Positions 8,805 through 17,728 of a DNA stretch of 46,985 nucleotides are shown here, piece by piece. This stretch comes from UBA3537 sp965657165 (GTDB lineage Bacteria; Bacteroidota; Bacteroidia; Flavobacteriales; Flavobacteriaceae), in assembly GCA_965657165.1 (NCBI GenBank), contig CBFHNG010000005.1, positions 1 to 46,985 on the forward strand. Reading direction: 5' to 3'. The notes beneath the pieces were generated by a model, which ran no database searches, was not told the DNA's origin, and was given only the letters and a program-made list of their open reading frames with translations. Within the stretch, counting starts at the first letter, position 1; every line of letters starts with the position of its first letter. The position numbers and the translations under genes are program-made.

Positions 8805-10082
8805 ATGAACACACCTCTTGCCGAACGTTTGCGACCAAATTCATTATCGGACTACATCAGTCAGCAACATTTAGTGGGACCACAAGGCGCACTCACACAA
8901 GGCTTGAAACAAGGACTTATCCCCTCCATGATTTTGTGGGGACCGCCTGGAATAGGAAAAACTACTTTAGCGACCATTATTGCCAAAGAATCCGATCGCC
9001 CTTTTTACACACTAAGTGCTATAAATTCAGGTGTAAAAGAGGTTCGAGAAGTTATTGAAAAAGCCAAACAAAGTGGAGGGCTTTTTACGACTAAAAATCC
9101 TATTTTATTTATTGATGAAATTCATCGTTTTAGCAAATCACAACAAGATTCACTACTTCAAGCTGTAGAAAAAGGATGGGTAACACTCATTGGTGCCACC
9201 ACAGAAAACCCTAGTTTTGAAGTCATTTCTGCCCTACTCTCTCGTTGTCAAGTATATACTTTAAAACCTTTAGGGAAAGAAGATTTAGAAACCTTATTAC
9301 AGCGCGCCATTACCACCGATGAAGTTTTGTCAACAAAAAAAATAAAACTAAAAGAAACCGAAGCGTTGATTCGACTATCGGGGGGAGATGCGCGAAAATT
9401 ACTCAATATTTTTGAGCTTATTATTAACGCTGTAACCTCTAAAAAAATTGAAATCACTAATACATTAGTAACCGAAAAAGTGCAAAACAATTTGGTGCTT
9501 TATGACAAGACTGGAAAGCAACATTATGATATTGTTTCGGCCTTTATAAAATCTATTCGAGGTAGCGATCCCAATGCGGCTGTATATTGGCTTGCCCGTA
9601 TGCTAGAAGGCGGTGAAGATGTGAAATTTATTGCAAGACGCCTTTTAATTTTGGCTAGTGAAGATATTGGAAATGCAAACCCTACTGCACTTGTAATGGC
9701 CAATTCGACAATGCAGGCAGTGGCTTCTATTGGAATGCCAGAAGCGCGTATTATACTTAGCCAATGTGCAACTTATATGGCATGTTCTCCAAAAAGTAAT
9801 GCGGCATATATGGCCATTAATCACGCTTTAGAAGCCGTAAAAAGCACAGGAAATCTTAGTGTCCCTATAGACTTACGAAATGCCCCCACTCAGCTTATGA
9901 AAACTCTTGGGTATGGTGAAGACTATAAATATGCGCACAATTACGAACATAATTTTGTTGCTCAAGAATTCATGCCTGAAGGTCTAGAAAATTCAAAATT
10001 CTATGTGCCAGGTAATAATTCTCGTGAATATACACAAAAAGAATTTTTGAAGCAGCGTTGGAAAGATAAATACGATTACTAG
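8805..10082 (+). CDS. rarA: Replication-associated recombination protein A (RarA/MgsA), AAA+ ATPase
   Basis: At 425 residues this is the usual family length. Walker A is GPPGIGKT (46-53), Walker B is ILFIDE (100-105), and a sensor motif GATTENPSF follows. The C-terminal half has the MgsA tetramerisation region, including STGNLSVPIDLRNAPT and GYGEDYKYAHNYEHNF. RarA is related to clamp-loader subunits and RuvB; it acts at stalled or collapsed replication forks. It starts at an ATG just after a promoter-like element and is monocistronic. The next gene is convergent, with three bases between. Confidence 0.96.
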   Translation: MNTPLAERLRPNSLSDYISQQHLVGPQGALTQGLKQGLIPSMILWGPPGIGKTTLATIIAKESDRPFYTLSAINSGVKEVREVIEKAKQSGGLFTTKNPILFIDEIHRFSKSQQDSLLQAVEKGWVTLIGATTENPSFEVISALLSRCQVYTLKPLGKEDLETLLQRAITTDEVLSTKKIKLKETEALIRLSGGDARKLLNIFELIINAVTSKKIEITNTLVTEKVQNNLVLYDKTGKQHYDIVSAFIKSIRGSDPNAAVYWLARMLEGGEDVKFIARRLLILASEDIGNANPTALVMANSTMQAVASIGMPEARIILSQCATYMACSPKSNAAYMAINHALEAVKSTGNLSVPIDLRNAPTQLMKTLGYGEDYKYAHNYEHNFVAQEFMPEGLENSKFYVPGNNSREYTQKEFLKQRWKDKYDY

Positions 10083-10085
10083 TTA

Positions 10086-10871
10086 TTATTTTATGAGGGG
10101 TTCAATCACAATTTTTTGATTGACAACAGACTCCCTAACCCAGCGATTACCACGTTTGTAAGCAATCCCTGGTAGATTATCTATAAGAAAAACACCCTCA
10201 TAAATAGTAGCGTGAAGTGTGTGTAAAATCGTAGCAGTCGCCTCATCAATAACTTTAAAACCATAATCTGTTGGAGTTACTTTAACCTCAGAAATATCTT
10301 TTGTAGCAACAGCTGGAGTTGGTGGTGCTGATGGAACTGAAGATGTTGTAGAAACTTTTGGTGGCGCAGGCGGTGTTATGACCTCAACGGGAGTTGGTAC
10401 AGGTGTTTTCTCAATAACTTTAGCTGAAATAGTTGTTTTATAACTATAGTTCAGCTCAGCAACAGATTCAAATGCCGCTCTAAGTGCTGCATGATATCCT
10501 TTCTTGAAATCCTTTAGTTTAGACGACCCAACAGCTGATCTAAAAACAAGTTCATTTTTGCAGTTTCTAAATTGAACTTCAAGTTTAGTGTTTAAAAATC
10601 CTTTTATCTTTTCTACATTGACATCCAACAACAAACAACGATTATTTACAAGATCTTCTGGATAGTTAGAGGAGGTGTCTAAAACCAAAAATCCATTTTT
10701 CTTTAATAGAAATTTTGTTAGTGAATTGACTTGGTATTGATCGGCAGACTTTAAAAAATCAAATCGGTCTGGCACAGAAACATATTTATAAGTGTTAATG
10801 TCATTTTGACTAAAAACTGCATTTTGAGTTAGGATCAAAAAGAAAATAAATAAGGTTGAGAAATATTTCAT
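10086..10871 (-). CDS. Secreted protein of unknown function with Pro-rich linker
   Basis: A protein of 261 residues with a signal peptide (about 1-21, cleaved near VFSQ). Residues of about 25-150 form a mixed alpha/beta domain (FLLKKNGFLVLDTSS, LEVQFRNCKNELVFRS, GYHAALRAAFESV). A Pro/Thr/Val-rich linker (about 155-190) leads to a small C-terminal domain (TDYGFKVIDEATATILHTL, YKRGNRWVRES). I do not recognise a catalytic motif or named family. The N-terminal pattern suggests a periplasmic domain similar in style to lipoproteins that sum up stress or envelope genes, but this is only an impression. It is the last gene of the minus-strand cluster, 41 bases after the HAD gene. Confidence 0.75.
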   Translation of the reverse strand: MKYFSTLFIFFLILTQNAVFSQNDINTYKYVSVPDRFDFLKSADQYQVNSLTKFLLKKNGFLVLDTSSNYPEDLVNNRCLLLDVNVEKIKGFLNTKLEVQFRNCKNELVFRSAVGSSKLKDFKKGYHAALRAAFESVAELNYSYKTTISAKVIEKTPVPTPVEVITPPAPPKVSTTSSVPSAPPTPAVATKDISEVKVTPTDYGFKVIDEATATILHTLHATIYEGVFLIDNLPGIAYKRGNRWVRESVVNQKIVIEPLIK

Positions 10872-10912
10872 GGTGTAAAAAATTTGACTTCAATATAATT
10901 ATTTTTTTAAAA

Positions 10913-11602
10913 CTAAAGAAAGCGCTTAAGCTCTAAAAGTTTGTCAATGCTATCAATATATTGAGGAATAGAATCTTTGTGATAATTAAAACACAGCGCA
11001 TCAATTCCAAAATTTATCGCACCTAAAATGTCTGCTTCAAGGTTATCGCCAATCATAAGGCTTTCGTCAGGCAAGGCTTTGGCCACAGAAAGAGCGTACT
11101 TAAATATTTTAGGATTTGGTTTTTTTACCCCTACCATCTCAGAATTGGTTACCGTTTCAAAATAATGTGCAATCCCTGATTTATTCAGTTTCCCATGCTG
11201 AACTTCTTTAAATCCATTGGTAATTATGTGCAGAGTATAGTTGGGTTTTAAATAATCTAAAATCTGAATTGTTCCCTCAAAAAGATGATTAAAAGTTGAA
11301 AGATAAGTAATGTATTGGTCTGAAAGTTTATAAATCAGGCGCGTACTCGTTTGAATTTCAAGTGCATCAAAAGCATCTTTCAGTCGTGCAAAACGCAAAC
11401 TGTTTTTATCTATTTTTTCTTCACGATACAATTTCCAATAGGTTAAATTTATGGGCACATACACCTTTAAAAACTCATTTAAGTCAACTTGGATGTTATT
11501 AATTTTAAAGATTTTCTCAAATGTCAATGCTGAGTTTTTATCAAAATCCCAAAGCGTATGATCCAAGTCAAAAAATAAATGTTTTTTATGCTGATACATC
11601 AT
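10913..11602 (-). CDS. HAD-superfamily hydrolase, YjjG-type (noncanonical pyrimidine nucleotidase-like)
   Basis: The 229-residue protein has all HAD motifs: DLDHTLWDF with nucleophile Asp12 and acid Asp14, the Thr/Ser motif IITNGF, the Lys motif VKKPNPKIF, and the metal-binding MIGDNLEADILGA. The helical cap between motifs I and II and the DHTLWDF opening are characteristic of YjjG, which removes phosphate from noncanonical nucleoside monophosphates. Its start overlaps the end of the upstream deacetylase-like gene by 17 bases, so they are translationally coupled. The second Met may be the start. The exact substrate is an inference from family resemblance. Confidence 0.88.
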   Translation of the reverse strand: MMYQHKKHLFFDLDHTLWDFDKNSALTFEKIFKINNIQVDLNEFLKVYVPINLTYWKLYREEKIDKNSLRFARLKDAFDALEIQTSTRLIYKLSDQYITYLSTFNHLFEGTIQILDYLKPNYTLHIITNGFKEVQHGKLNKSGIAHYFETVTNSEMVGVKKPNPKIFKYALSVAKALPDESLMIGDNLEADILGAINFGIDALCFNYHKDSIPQYIDSIDKLLELKRFL

Positions 11603-12893
11603 GTGGAGCGTCTAAAATAATATTAAATAATGTTTTAAAATCGATCCAACGATCCCAACCACTAAAAGTATAATTATGAAATATTGGGGTAAATGTTCCG
11701 TTGACATTTTTAACTTCTTGAATGGCTCGAATCAGCGTTTCTTTTTTGTCTAATAAAGACATATGATTTAAAAGTGAAAAATCCATCAATTGGTAAGGAT
11801 GAATCATCAGTGGAGTTTGCACTTCAAAGTCTAAATCATAAAACAAAAAAGGCGTACACGTTCCTGCTCTAAAACCAATCGTATCTGGATAACCCATCGA
11901 AAAATCAGATTGAATTTCTAAATCGACATAATGGCGATAGGTCAATGGAAGATTAACCTTTGAGAAAGAGGCTCGAGCCTTTGTTGTATGAGAATTTACA
12001 ACGGCGTCCAAACGATTTTTTTCTTCTTTTAATTTATCAAAATCATCCAGTGCTAAAAAAGAAGTTTTTAAACCAACATTACAATAATCTCTTATGGATT
12101 TAATATGAGCTACAAACTCTTTTTTATTCAAATTGATGCTCTTGTCATAAGTCGAATAATCTCCTACCAAAAAGAAAACATCGAATTTTTGATTCGATTT
12201 TTTTTGACGATTAATAATGTAGTTAAAAGTATTGTATGGGTCTTTTTTTAGTCCAAAAAGAACAAGAAAACGGTCGTAAAAATTCCTAAAATTAAATTTA
12301 TAAAAATCAGATAAAAAACCACCAATAGTACGTAAAAGGCCTTTGTTTTTAAAAAAATAAGCCATTGGAACGTCTATGATTGGATGAATACTAAATGATC
12401 TATTTTGAAAAGTTATATCAGGAAAATAGTCTTCAAGCGCAGCTTTTAAATTGTAGGCCCACAAATCTACAACGGGTTGATGCAAAAAATTATGTTGATG
12501 AGCGATGCTGTGCTCTTTGGTAAATCGGCCGTATTCATCTTTAACATGAGGTAAGTACTCTTCATATCGACTCAATAAAAAAAATGCAGCTGAAAAAATA
12601 TCAAAGGGTAAATTACTTTTTTCTCCAACATAAAAAAAACACTTGGTATTTTCCCATTTTTGAACACCAATTTCTACATCTGAAAGTCCTTGTTCAAATA
12701 GCAAGCCATTACTTTTTATAAAAAACTCTGATCCTAGTGGTTGAGTACCATAAGACATTTTTGGTCCAGAATGGGCTATAAAAACTTCAATAACAGACGT
12801 AAAATCTATCGGTATTCCCAAAATACGGGTACAAATTTGTTTAAATACAAACTTGAGTCTACTGGTTATTTTTGGTGTATAAATGAGTAGCAT
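11586..12893 (-). CDS. Polysaccharide deacetylase-like protein of the Bacteroidota type
   Basis: The protein has 435 residues without a signal peptide. The N-terminal domain (about 1-150) includes FDIFSAAFFLLSRYEEYL, characteristic of the domain preceding polysaccharide-deacetylase-like regions in Bacteroidota. The second half (about 175-420) resembles a NodB-type barrel (HPIIDVPMAYFFKNKGLLRT, FDVFFLVGDYSTYDKS, IGFRAGTCTPFLFYDL, LMIHPYQLMD). A standard HxxxH metal pair is not evident, so catalysis as a classical carbohydrate esterase is uncertain. It starts at the RadC stop (shared base in TAATG) and overlaps the HAD gene, placing it in the mpl-radC operon. Cell-envelope glycan modification is a reasonable but unproven role. 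Confidence 0.8.
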   Translation of the reverse strand: MLLIYTPKITSRLKFVFKQICTRILGIPIDFTSVIEVFIAHSGPKMSYGTQPLGSEFFIKSNGLLFEQGLSDVEIGVQKWENTKCFFYVGEKSNLPFDIFSAAFFLLSRYEEYLPHVKDEYGRFTKEHSIAHQHNFLHQPVVDLWAYNLKAALEDYFPDITFQNRSFSIHPIIDVPMAYFFKNKGLLRTIGGFLSDFYKFNFRNFYDRFLVLFGLKKDPYNTFNYIINRQKKSNQKFDVFFLVGDYSTYDKSINLNKKEFVAHIKSIRDYCNVGLKTSFLALDDFDKLKEEKNRLDAVVNSHTTKARASFSKVNLPLTYRHYVDLEIQSDFSMGYPDTIGFRAGTCTPFLFYDLDFEVQTPLMIHPYQLMDFSLLNHMSLLDKKETLIRAIQEVKNVNGTFTPIFHNYTFSGWDRWIDFKTLFNIILDAPHDVSA

Positions 12894-13585
12894 TAAAGCA
12901 ATTTTTCATCAGCAAAACTAAAATAAGTTTTTTCTGTGACAATAAGGTGATCAAGCACCTTTATCTCTAATGTTTGGGCTGCTATTTTAAGTTTTTCAGT
13001 AAGATTGATATCCGATGAACTAGGTTGAAGCATTCCAGAGGGATGATTATGAACCAAGATTATAGCAATGGCGCCAACTTCCAAGGCCTTTTTTAACACC
13101 AAACGCACATCAACAACAGTGGCTGTAATACCTCCTTTGCTCAATTGAATTTTAGTTATAATTTTATTGGAATTATTTAAATACAACACCCAAAATTCTT
13201 CATGATTAAGAGTCCCCAACAAAGGCTGCATCAAATCAAAAACCGATGCGCTTGAAGTGACTTTATTTTGATGCTTAACTGTAGTCCGTTTATGGCGACG
13301 GCCGAGCTCCATAGAGGCCATAATTTTTATGGCTTTAGCTTCGCCAATTCCCTTAAAATGAGTAAGTTGAGGTAACGTGAGTTTCCCCAATTCATTTAAA
13401 TTATTATCCACATTAGACAGTAGTATTTTTGATAAATCTACTGCGTTCATGTCCTGTGTGCCAGAGCCAATAATGATGGCCAAAAGTTCAGCATCACTCA
13501 AAAAACGAGCACCATTATCTCGAAGTTTTTCTCTGGGTTGGTCGGCTTCCGACCAGTGTTTTATTGTTATAGAATTTTGGGGCAT
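12893..13585 (-). CDS. radC: RadC/JAB-domain protein
   Basis: This is a 230-residue protein of the usual RadC length. The N-terminal part has the UPF0758 signature (PREKLRDNGARFLSDAELLA) and a helix-hairpin-helix (LTHFKGIGEAKAIKIMA, about 75-90). The C-terminal half is a JAMM/MPN metalloprotease fold with the zinc motif HNHPSG...PSSSD (His179, His181, Asp192). Despite its name, a direct role in DNA repair is doubtful in the family and the biochemical function is not established. The gene sits ten bases downstream of mpl and shares one base with the next gene, so it is part of the same operon. Confidence 0.95.
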   Translation of the reverse strand: MPQNSITIKHWSEADQPREKLRDNGARFLSDAELLAIIIGSGTQDMNAVDLSKILLSNVDNNLNELGKLTLPQLTHFKGIGEAKAIKIMASMELGRRHKRTTVKHQNKVTSSASVFDLMQPLLGTLNHEEFWVLYLNNSNKIITKIQLSKGGITATVVDVRLVLKKALEVGAIAIILVHNHPSGMLQPSSSDINLTEKLKIAAQTLEIKVLDHLIVTEKTYFSFADEKLL

Positions 13586-13595
13586 TGTATTTAAA

Positions 13596-14951
13596 TTAAA
13601 TTATTAAATTTTGAAGTGTGTCAAAATTCAAACCACCATAATTTCCAGAACTCATAAGCAACAATGAGGTGTTGGAGTAGTTTTGAGTTTTTAGAAACTC
13701 TTGGAACTCTATTGGGTCTGTGTAAATTGTCAAATTTTTATGCTGAAAAGCATTAGCAATTTGTTCTGAACTAATGGGTTTTAATTGTTTAATTTTTAAT
13801 GCAGAAGGCGAATAAAAAACCACTACCTCATCTGCGGATGTTAATGTATTAGCATATTCTGATAAAAAAATCTCGTTAAGACTACTATAAGTGTGCAATT
13901 CCAAACACGCCAGCAAACGCCGTTGTGGATATTGATGTTTTACCGCATTAGTTGTGGCTTTCACTTTACTGGGTGCATGAGCAAAATCCTTGAAAACTAC
14001 CGAAGATTGATGCTCAGCAATTTTTTCTAAGCGTTTGTTTGCACCTGTAAAAGTTGCAATGGCTTCGTAAAAATCTAACTCATCAATGCCCATATGCTGA
14101 CAAATCCATTTTGCGCCAGCTAAATTATTCAAATTATGTTGGCCAAATATTTCCAAAGGCATAGGGCCTTCTGGTGTTTCCAAATAAGTGATACCATTTT
14201 CAATAGTATGTTGTGGTGTTTCGTATGGAAACTTGCGAATTGGGTTTTCACTCACTTCAACTATTGCTTTGACATTTTGATCCTCAATATTATATGAAAT
14301 ACTCCCTCCTTCAATGATACTGTCTGTAAAAATGGAAAATTGTTTTTTGTAGTCTTCAAAAGTTGGAAAAACATTAATGTGATCCCAAGCGATTCCACTC
14401 AACAGTGCAATGTTTGGTTTGTAATGATGAAACTTTGGTCTGAGGTCAATTGGAGAGCTTAAATATTCATCGCCTTCTAACACAATAAAATCATTGTCAT
14501 CGGTCAATTGAACCATGACATCAAAGCCCTTGAGTTGTGCTCCAACCATATAATCAACGGCTTTATCGTGATAATTCAAAACATGTAAAATCATTGCAGT
14601 AATGGTTGTTTTGCCGTGACTTCCACCAATAACTACACGTGTCTTGTTTTTGGATTGCTCATAAATAAATTCGGGATATGAATAAATATTCAGGCCCAAT
14701 TCCTGTGCTTTAATGAGTTCTGGATTATCAGCCTTTGCATGCATTCCTAAAATTATTGCATCTATAGATGAAGTAATTTTTTCTGGAAACCACCCCATTT
14801 TATTTGGTAACAAACCACAAGCATCTAATCTAGATTTTGAAGGTTCAAAAATTACATCATCACTTCCCGTAACGTGCATTCCTTTTTGATGCAAGGCCAA
14901 CGCTAGGTTGTGCATAGCAGCCCCACCAATGGCAATAAAATGAACATTCAT
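13596..14951 (-). CDS. mpl: UDP-N-acetylmuramate:L-alanyl-gamma-D-glutamyl-meso-diaminopimelate ligase (Mpl)
   Basis: The 451-residue Mur ligase has an N-terminal Rossmann domain (MNVHFIAIGGAAMHNLALAL), the ATP loop GGSHGKTT (109-116), the acidic LEGDEYLSS region, and the C-terminal Mur ligase domain (GANKRLEKIAEH, FKDFAHAPSKVKAT). Mpl ligates the recycled tripeptide directly to UDP-MurNAc, feeding murein turnover products back into peptidoglycan synthesis. The GGAAMHN start and AWDHINVFPT motif separate Mpl from MurC, which remains the closest alternative. It heads the mpl-radC-deacetylase-HAD run on the minus strand. Confidence 0.92.
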   Translation of the reverse strand: MNVHFIAIGGAAMHNLALALHQKGMHVTGSDDVIFEPSKSRLDACGLLPNKMGWFPEKITSSIDAIILGMHAKADNPELIKAQELGLNIYSYPEFIYEQSKNKTRVVIGGSHGKTTITAMILHVLNYHDKAVDYMVGAQLKGFDVMVQLTDDNDFIVLEGDEYLSSPIDLRPKFHHYKPNIALLSGIAWDHINVFPTFEDYKKQFSIFTDSIIEGGSISYNIEDQNVKAIVEVSENPIRKFPYETPQHTIENGITYLETPEGPMPLEIFGQHNLNNLAGAKWICQHMGIDELDFYEAIATFTGANKRLEKIAEHQSSVVFKDFAHAPSKVKATTNAVKHQYPQRRLLACLELHTYSSLNEIFLSEYANTLTSADEVVVFYSPSALKIKQLKPISSEQIANAFQHKNLTIYTDPIEFQEFLKTQNYSNTSLLLMSSGNYGGLNFDTLQNLII

Positions 14952-14997
14952 AAAAATTTATTTTAACAAGGTAAATATACGCAGAGTACGCAAAATT

Positions 14998-15924
14998 TTA
15001 ATGGGCCATAGACATTAAAATACGCTTTTTCTCATTTTTAGCTAAATCAAATTTTGAATTTAATTTTAGTGAAGTCTCCAAATGGTATAGAGCCACCTCT
15101 TTTTTTTGTTGTTTTAAATACAATCTTGCCAATTGATAATGTGCCATTTCGAGAGGAGTTCTGTCAATAGAATTGAATTCAGAAATGTATTTTTTCAATA
15201 AAAACAGTGAAGAACTCGTGTCTAAATCTTCATTCAAACATGCTATAGCAAGATCATAATGCAATGAATTGTTGTGCGATTCACATTTTGGTTGTTGTTG
15301 GCTTCGATGCTTTAAACACGAAATTGTTTGACGTAACTCCATGCCTTTTTTTGCAAAAATATTGTATTGGACTTTATCCTCCTTTTGTTCGTAGATGTAG
15401 GCTTTGGCAAAATAGCCATTGATTTTGGAAATGGATTCTAATTCTTCGGCATATGCAAGTGCTTTTTTATAACTTCCACCTAATAAAGCAGGCAATTGAA
15501 CATATAACTCTACGAGTGCCCATCGGACTTGCCAATGCAGTGGGTCAAGTGTTGCTGCACGATAAAATGACTTTTTTACCTGCCCAATTAAACTTAATGC
15601 ATCAAAACGTGAACTCACTTTTGCCTTTTGACCCAATACACCTCCAAACTTGAAATGATAATTGGCTACACTTGGTTGTGCTTGTACTAGTTTTTCATAA
15701 TGATACGCTGCAGAATCCCAATCGAGTTTACTCCCATACACATCTCCAAGAAGCTCTATTGCATCATAATTTGTAGGGTGTAAGGCAATAAATTGTTCTA
15801 GTTTTGGAGTTAACTTGTCGTACGATTTAGAGGCCCACAATGCATAAAAATCATCGGGAATTTCTTGACCAAAAATCAAAATTGGAAAACAAAAAATCAA
15901 TAAAAAAAAATGTTGTTTCATCAT
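14998..15924 (-). CDS. Exported tetratricopeptide-repeat protein
   Basis: The protein has 308 residues with a signal peptide (about 1-19, ending IFGQE). The rest is helical with TPR-like units: one at about 40-85 (NYDAIELLGDVYGSKLDWDSAAYHYEKLV), one around 110-150 (KKSFYRAATLDPLHWQVRWALVELY) and one near the C-terminus (AHYQLARLYLKQQKKEVALYHLETSL). TPR proteins usually serve as protein-binding scaffolds, and this one should act in the periplasm. It lies between obg and mpl on the same strand, about 50 bases from each. No catalytic motif is visible and no specific role can be assigned. Confidence 0.85.
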   Translation of the reverse strand: MMKQHFFLLIFCFPILIFGQEIPDDFYALWASKSYDKLTPKLEQFIALHPTNYDAIELLGDVYGSKLDWDSAAYHYEKLVQAQPSVANYHFKFGGVLGQKAKVSSRFDALSLIGQVKKSFYRAATLDPLHWQVRWALVELYVQLPALLGGSYKKALAYAEELESISKINGYFAKAYIYEQKEDKVQYNIFAKKGMELRQTISCLKHRSQQQPKCESHNNSLHYDLAIACLNEDLDTSSSLFLLKKYISEFNSIDRTPLEMAHYQLARLYLKQQKKEVALYHLETSLKLNSKFDLAKNEKKRILMSMAH

Positions 15925-15973
15925 AATCTAAGGAACTGCTATTTTTAATCAAAAATGAGTCCGAATTTTACAT

Positions 15974-16972
15974 TTAAGTATTCAATTGCTTCCAAAGAAG
16001 ATCTTTCAACTCCACAATCCCTTTTTGAGCTACGGATGAAATAAATATATAATCAACAGCTAATTCATCATCCAAAATTTGCTTGAGTTCAGCTTCTAAT
16101 TCTTCATCAAGTAAATCACTTTTTGAAATAGCTAATAGGCGTTCTTTATCTAACATTTCTGGATTGTAACGCCTGAGTTCATCCAATAAAATATCATATT
16201 GATTTTTTATATCATCGGCATCTGCAGGGACTAAAAACAGCAAAATAGAATTGCGTTCGATATGTCTTAAAAAATAGTGCCCAAGGCCTTTTCCTTCTGC
16301 TGCACCTTCAATAATTCCAGGAATATCGGCCATTACAAAAGATTGAAAATCTCTATATTCTACAATCCCTAAATTGGGTTTTAGGGTTGTAAATTCATAA
16401 TCGGCAATTTTTGGCTTCGCCGAAGTGATGACAGAAAGCAATGTCGATTTACCCACATTAGGAAATCCAACAAGTCCAACATCGGCAAGAATTTTTAATT
16501 CTACAGTTACATACTTTTCTTCAGATGGCATGCCCGGCTGTGCATAACGTGGGGTTTGATTTGTTGGGGACTTAAAATGCCAATTTCCACGACCGCCTTT
16601 TCCACCTTCACACAATATTACTTCTTGATTATGCTCTGTAATTTCAAACAAAATAGCATTTGTTTCAGTATCACGAACTACTGTTCCTAGAGGAACTTCT
16701 ACAAATACGTCCGTTCCGTCTGCGCCAGTACTTCTGCTCTTGCTGCCGTGCTCCCCATGGCCTGCTCTAAAATGTTTTTTAAATTTCAAGTGATGTAATG
16801 TCCATAAATTTTCATTTCCTCGAAAAATAACATGACCTCCTCGACCACCATCTCCTCCATCTGGACCTCCTTTTGTAATGTATTTTTCACGATGCAAATG
16901 TACTGAGCCTTTACCCCCATTTCCAGAGCATGCATATAATTTTATATAATCAACAAAATTGCCTTCAGTCAT
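15974..16972 (-). CDS. obg: Obg/CgtA GTPase
   Basis: The 332-residue protein has the glycine-rich Obg fold (1-158; GNGGKGSVHLHREKYI, GGPDGGDGGRGGHV) followed by a GTPase domain. G1 is GFPNVGKS (169-176), G3 is DIPG (216-219) with the Obg signature IIEGAAEGKGLGHYFLRHIER, and G4 is SKSD. The optional C-terminal OCT domain is missing, as in many Bacteroidota. Obg binds the large ribosomal subunit and couples ribosome assembly to growth and the stringent response. It starts 14 bases after adk, so the two share a transcript. Confidence 0.97.
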   Translation of the reverse strand: MTEGNFVDYIKLYACSGNGGKGSVHLHREKYITKGGPDGGDGGRGGHVIFRGNENLWTLHHLKFKKHFRAGHGEHGSKSRSTGADGTDVFVEVPLGTVVRDTETNAILFEITEHNQEVILCEGGKGGRGNWHFKSPTNQTPRYAQPGMPSEEKYVTVELKILADVGLVGFPNVGKSTLLSVITSAKPKIADYEFTTLKPNLGIVEYRDFQSFVMADIPGIIEGAAEGKGLGHYFLRHIERNSILLFLVPADADDIKNQYDILLDELRRYNPEMLDKERLLAISKSDLLDEELEAELKQILDDELAVDYIFISSVAQKGIVELKDLLWKQLNT

Positions 16973-16986
16973 CTGCTACACTTTAT

Positions 16987-17559
16987 TTATAGAGTATCTA
17001 TCACAGCATTGAGACGCTGAGTAATCGTATCAATATCTCCAACACCATTTACCCCATGATACTTTCCTTTTTGGTCGTAAAAAGATTTTAAAATAGCGGT
17101 TTCATTGTAATAAATTTGTATTCGATTGCGCACAATTTCTTCTGAAGAATCATCAGATCTTCCACTTGTTTCACCTCTTTTTAAAAGTCGTTTTACCAAA
17201 ACTTCGTCATCGACCTCCAATGCGATCATGGCATTGACCTCTGCATTGTAAGTTTTTAAAATTTCATCTAATGCTTCCGCTTGAAACGTATTTCTAGGAA
17301 AACCATCAAAAATAAATCCATTGGCCTCTGGAGTATTTGCAACAACATCACCAAGCATATCTATGGTCACTTGATCTGGAACAAGCTCACCTTTATCCAT
17401 ATAAGATTTGGCTAGAAGTCCTAAATCAGTTTGGTTTTTTATATTATATCGAAAGACATCTCCTGTTGAAATATGTACAAGATCATATGTCTCTTTTAAA
17501 AAATTGGCTTGTGTACCCTTTCCTGCTCCTGGAGGACCAAATAATACAATGTTTTTCAT
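16987..17559 (-). CDS. adk: Adenylate kinase (short form)
   Basis: The 190-residue protein has the P-loop GPPGAGKGT (8-16), the AMP-binding region HISTGDVFRYNI, the motif GFIFDGFPRNTFQAE, and LLKRGETSGRSDD. The short LID without a zinc-binding insertion is typical of Bacteroidota and eukaryote-cytosolic forms. It interconverts ATP + AMP and 2 ADP. In many Flavobacteria a hypoxanthine phosphoribosyltransferase gene precedes or fuses with adk; here the upstream neighbour is the divergent purK instead. It is followed by obg after 14 bases. Confidence 0.97.
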   Translation of the reverse strand: MKNIVLFGPPGAGKGTQANFLKETYDLVHISTGDVFRYNIKNQTDLGLLAKSYMDKGELVPDQVTIDMLGDVVANTPEANGFIFDGFPRNTFQAEALDEILKTYNAEVNAMIALEVDDEVLVKRLLKRGETSGRSDDSSEEIVRNRIQIYYNETAILKSFYDQKGKYHGVNGVGDIDTITQRLNAVIDTL

Positions 17560-17626
17560 GCTGTTGTTTGACGGTTTGTTGTAATATTTAAAGAAAAATC
17601 TCTAAAATTTAATTCATATTTGGCCA

Positions 17627-17634
17627 CAAAGATA
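17627..17634 (-). promoter_or_regulatory. Promoter -7 element of adk-obg
   Basis: On the minus strand this reads TATCTTTG, a perfect match to TAnnTTTG, 67 bases upstream of the adk start. No -33 TTG at the canonical spacing is obvious. It lies back-to-back with the purK promoter. Confidence 0.55.
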
Positions 17635-17660
17635 ATTAATTACAAAGGTTAAAAAGGGTT

Positions 17661-17695
17661 TTTGATGTAAGATTCCATTTTAAAGTGTATTTTTG
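17661..17695 (+). promoter_or_regulatory. Promoter of purK-purE
   Basis: TTTG (17661-17664) is separated by 23 bases from TATTTTTG (17688-17695), a perfect -7 match to the flavobacterial pattern TTG-N17-23-TAnnTTTG. The ATG of purK follows 33 bases later. Confidence 0.7.
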
Positions 17696-17728
17696 CGGTA
17701 GAATTAAAACTTTAGCAATTTTACAAAT

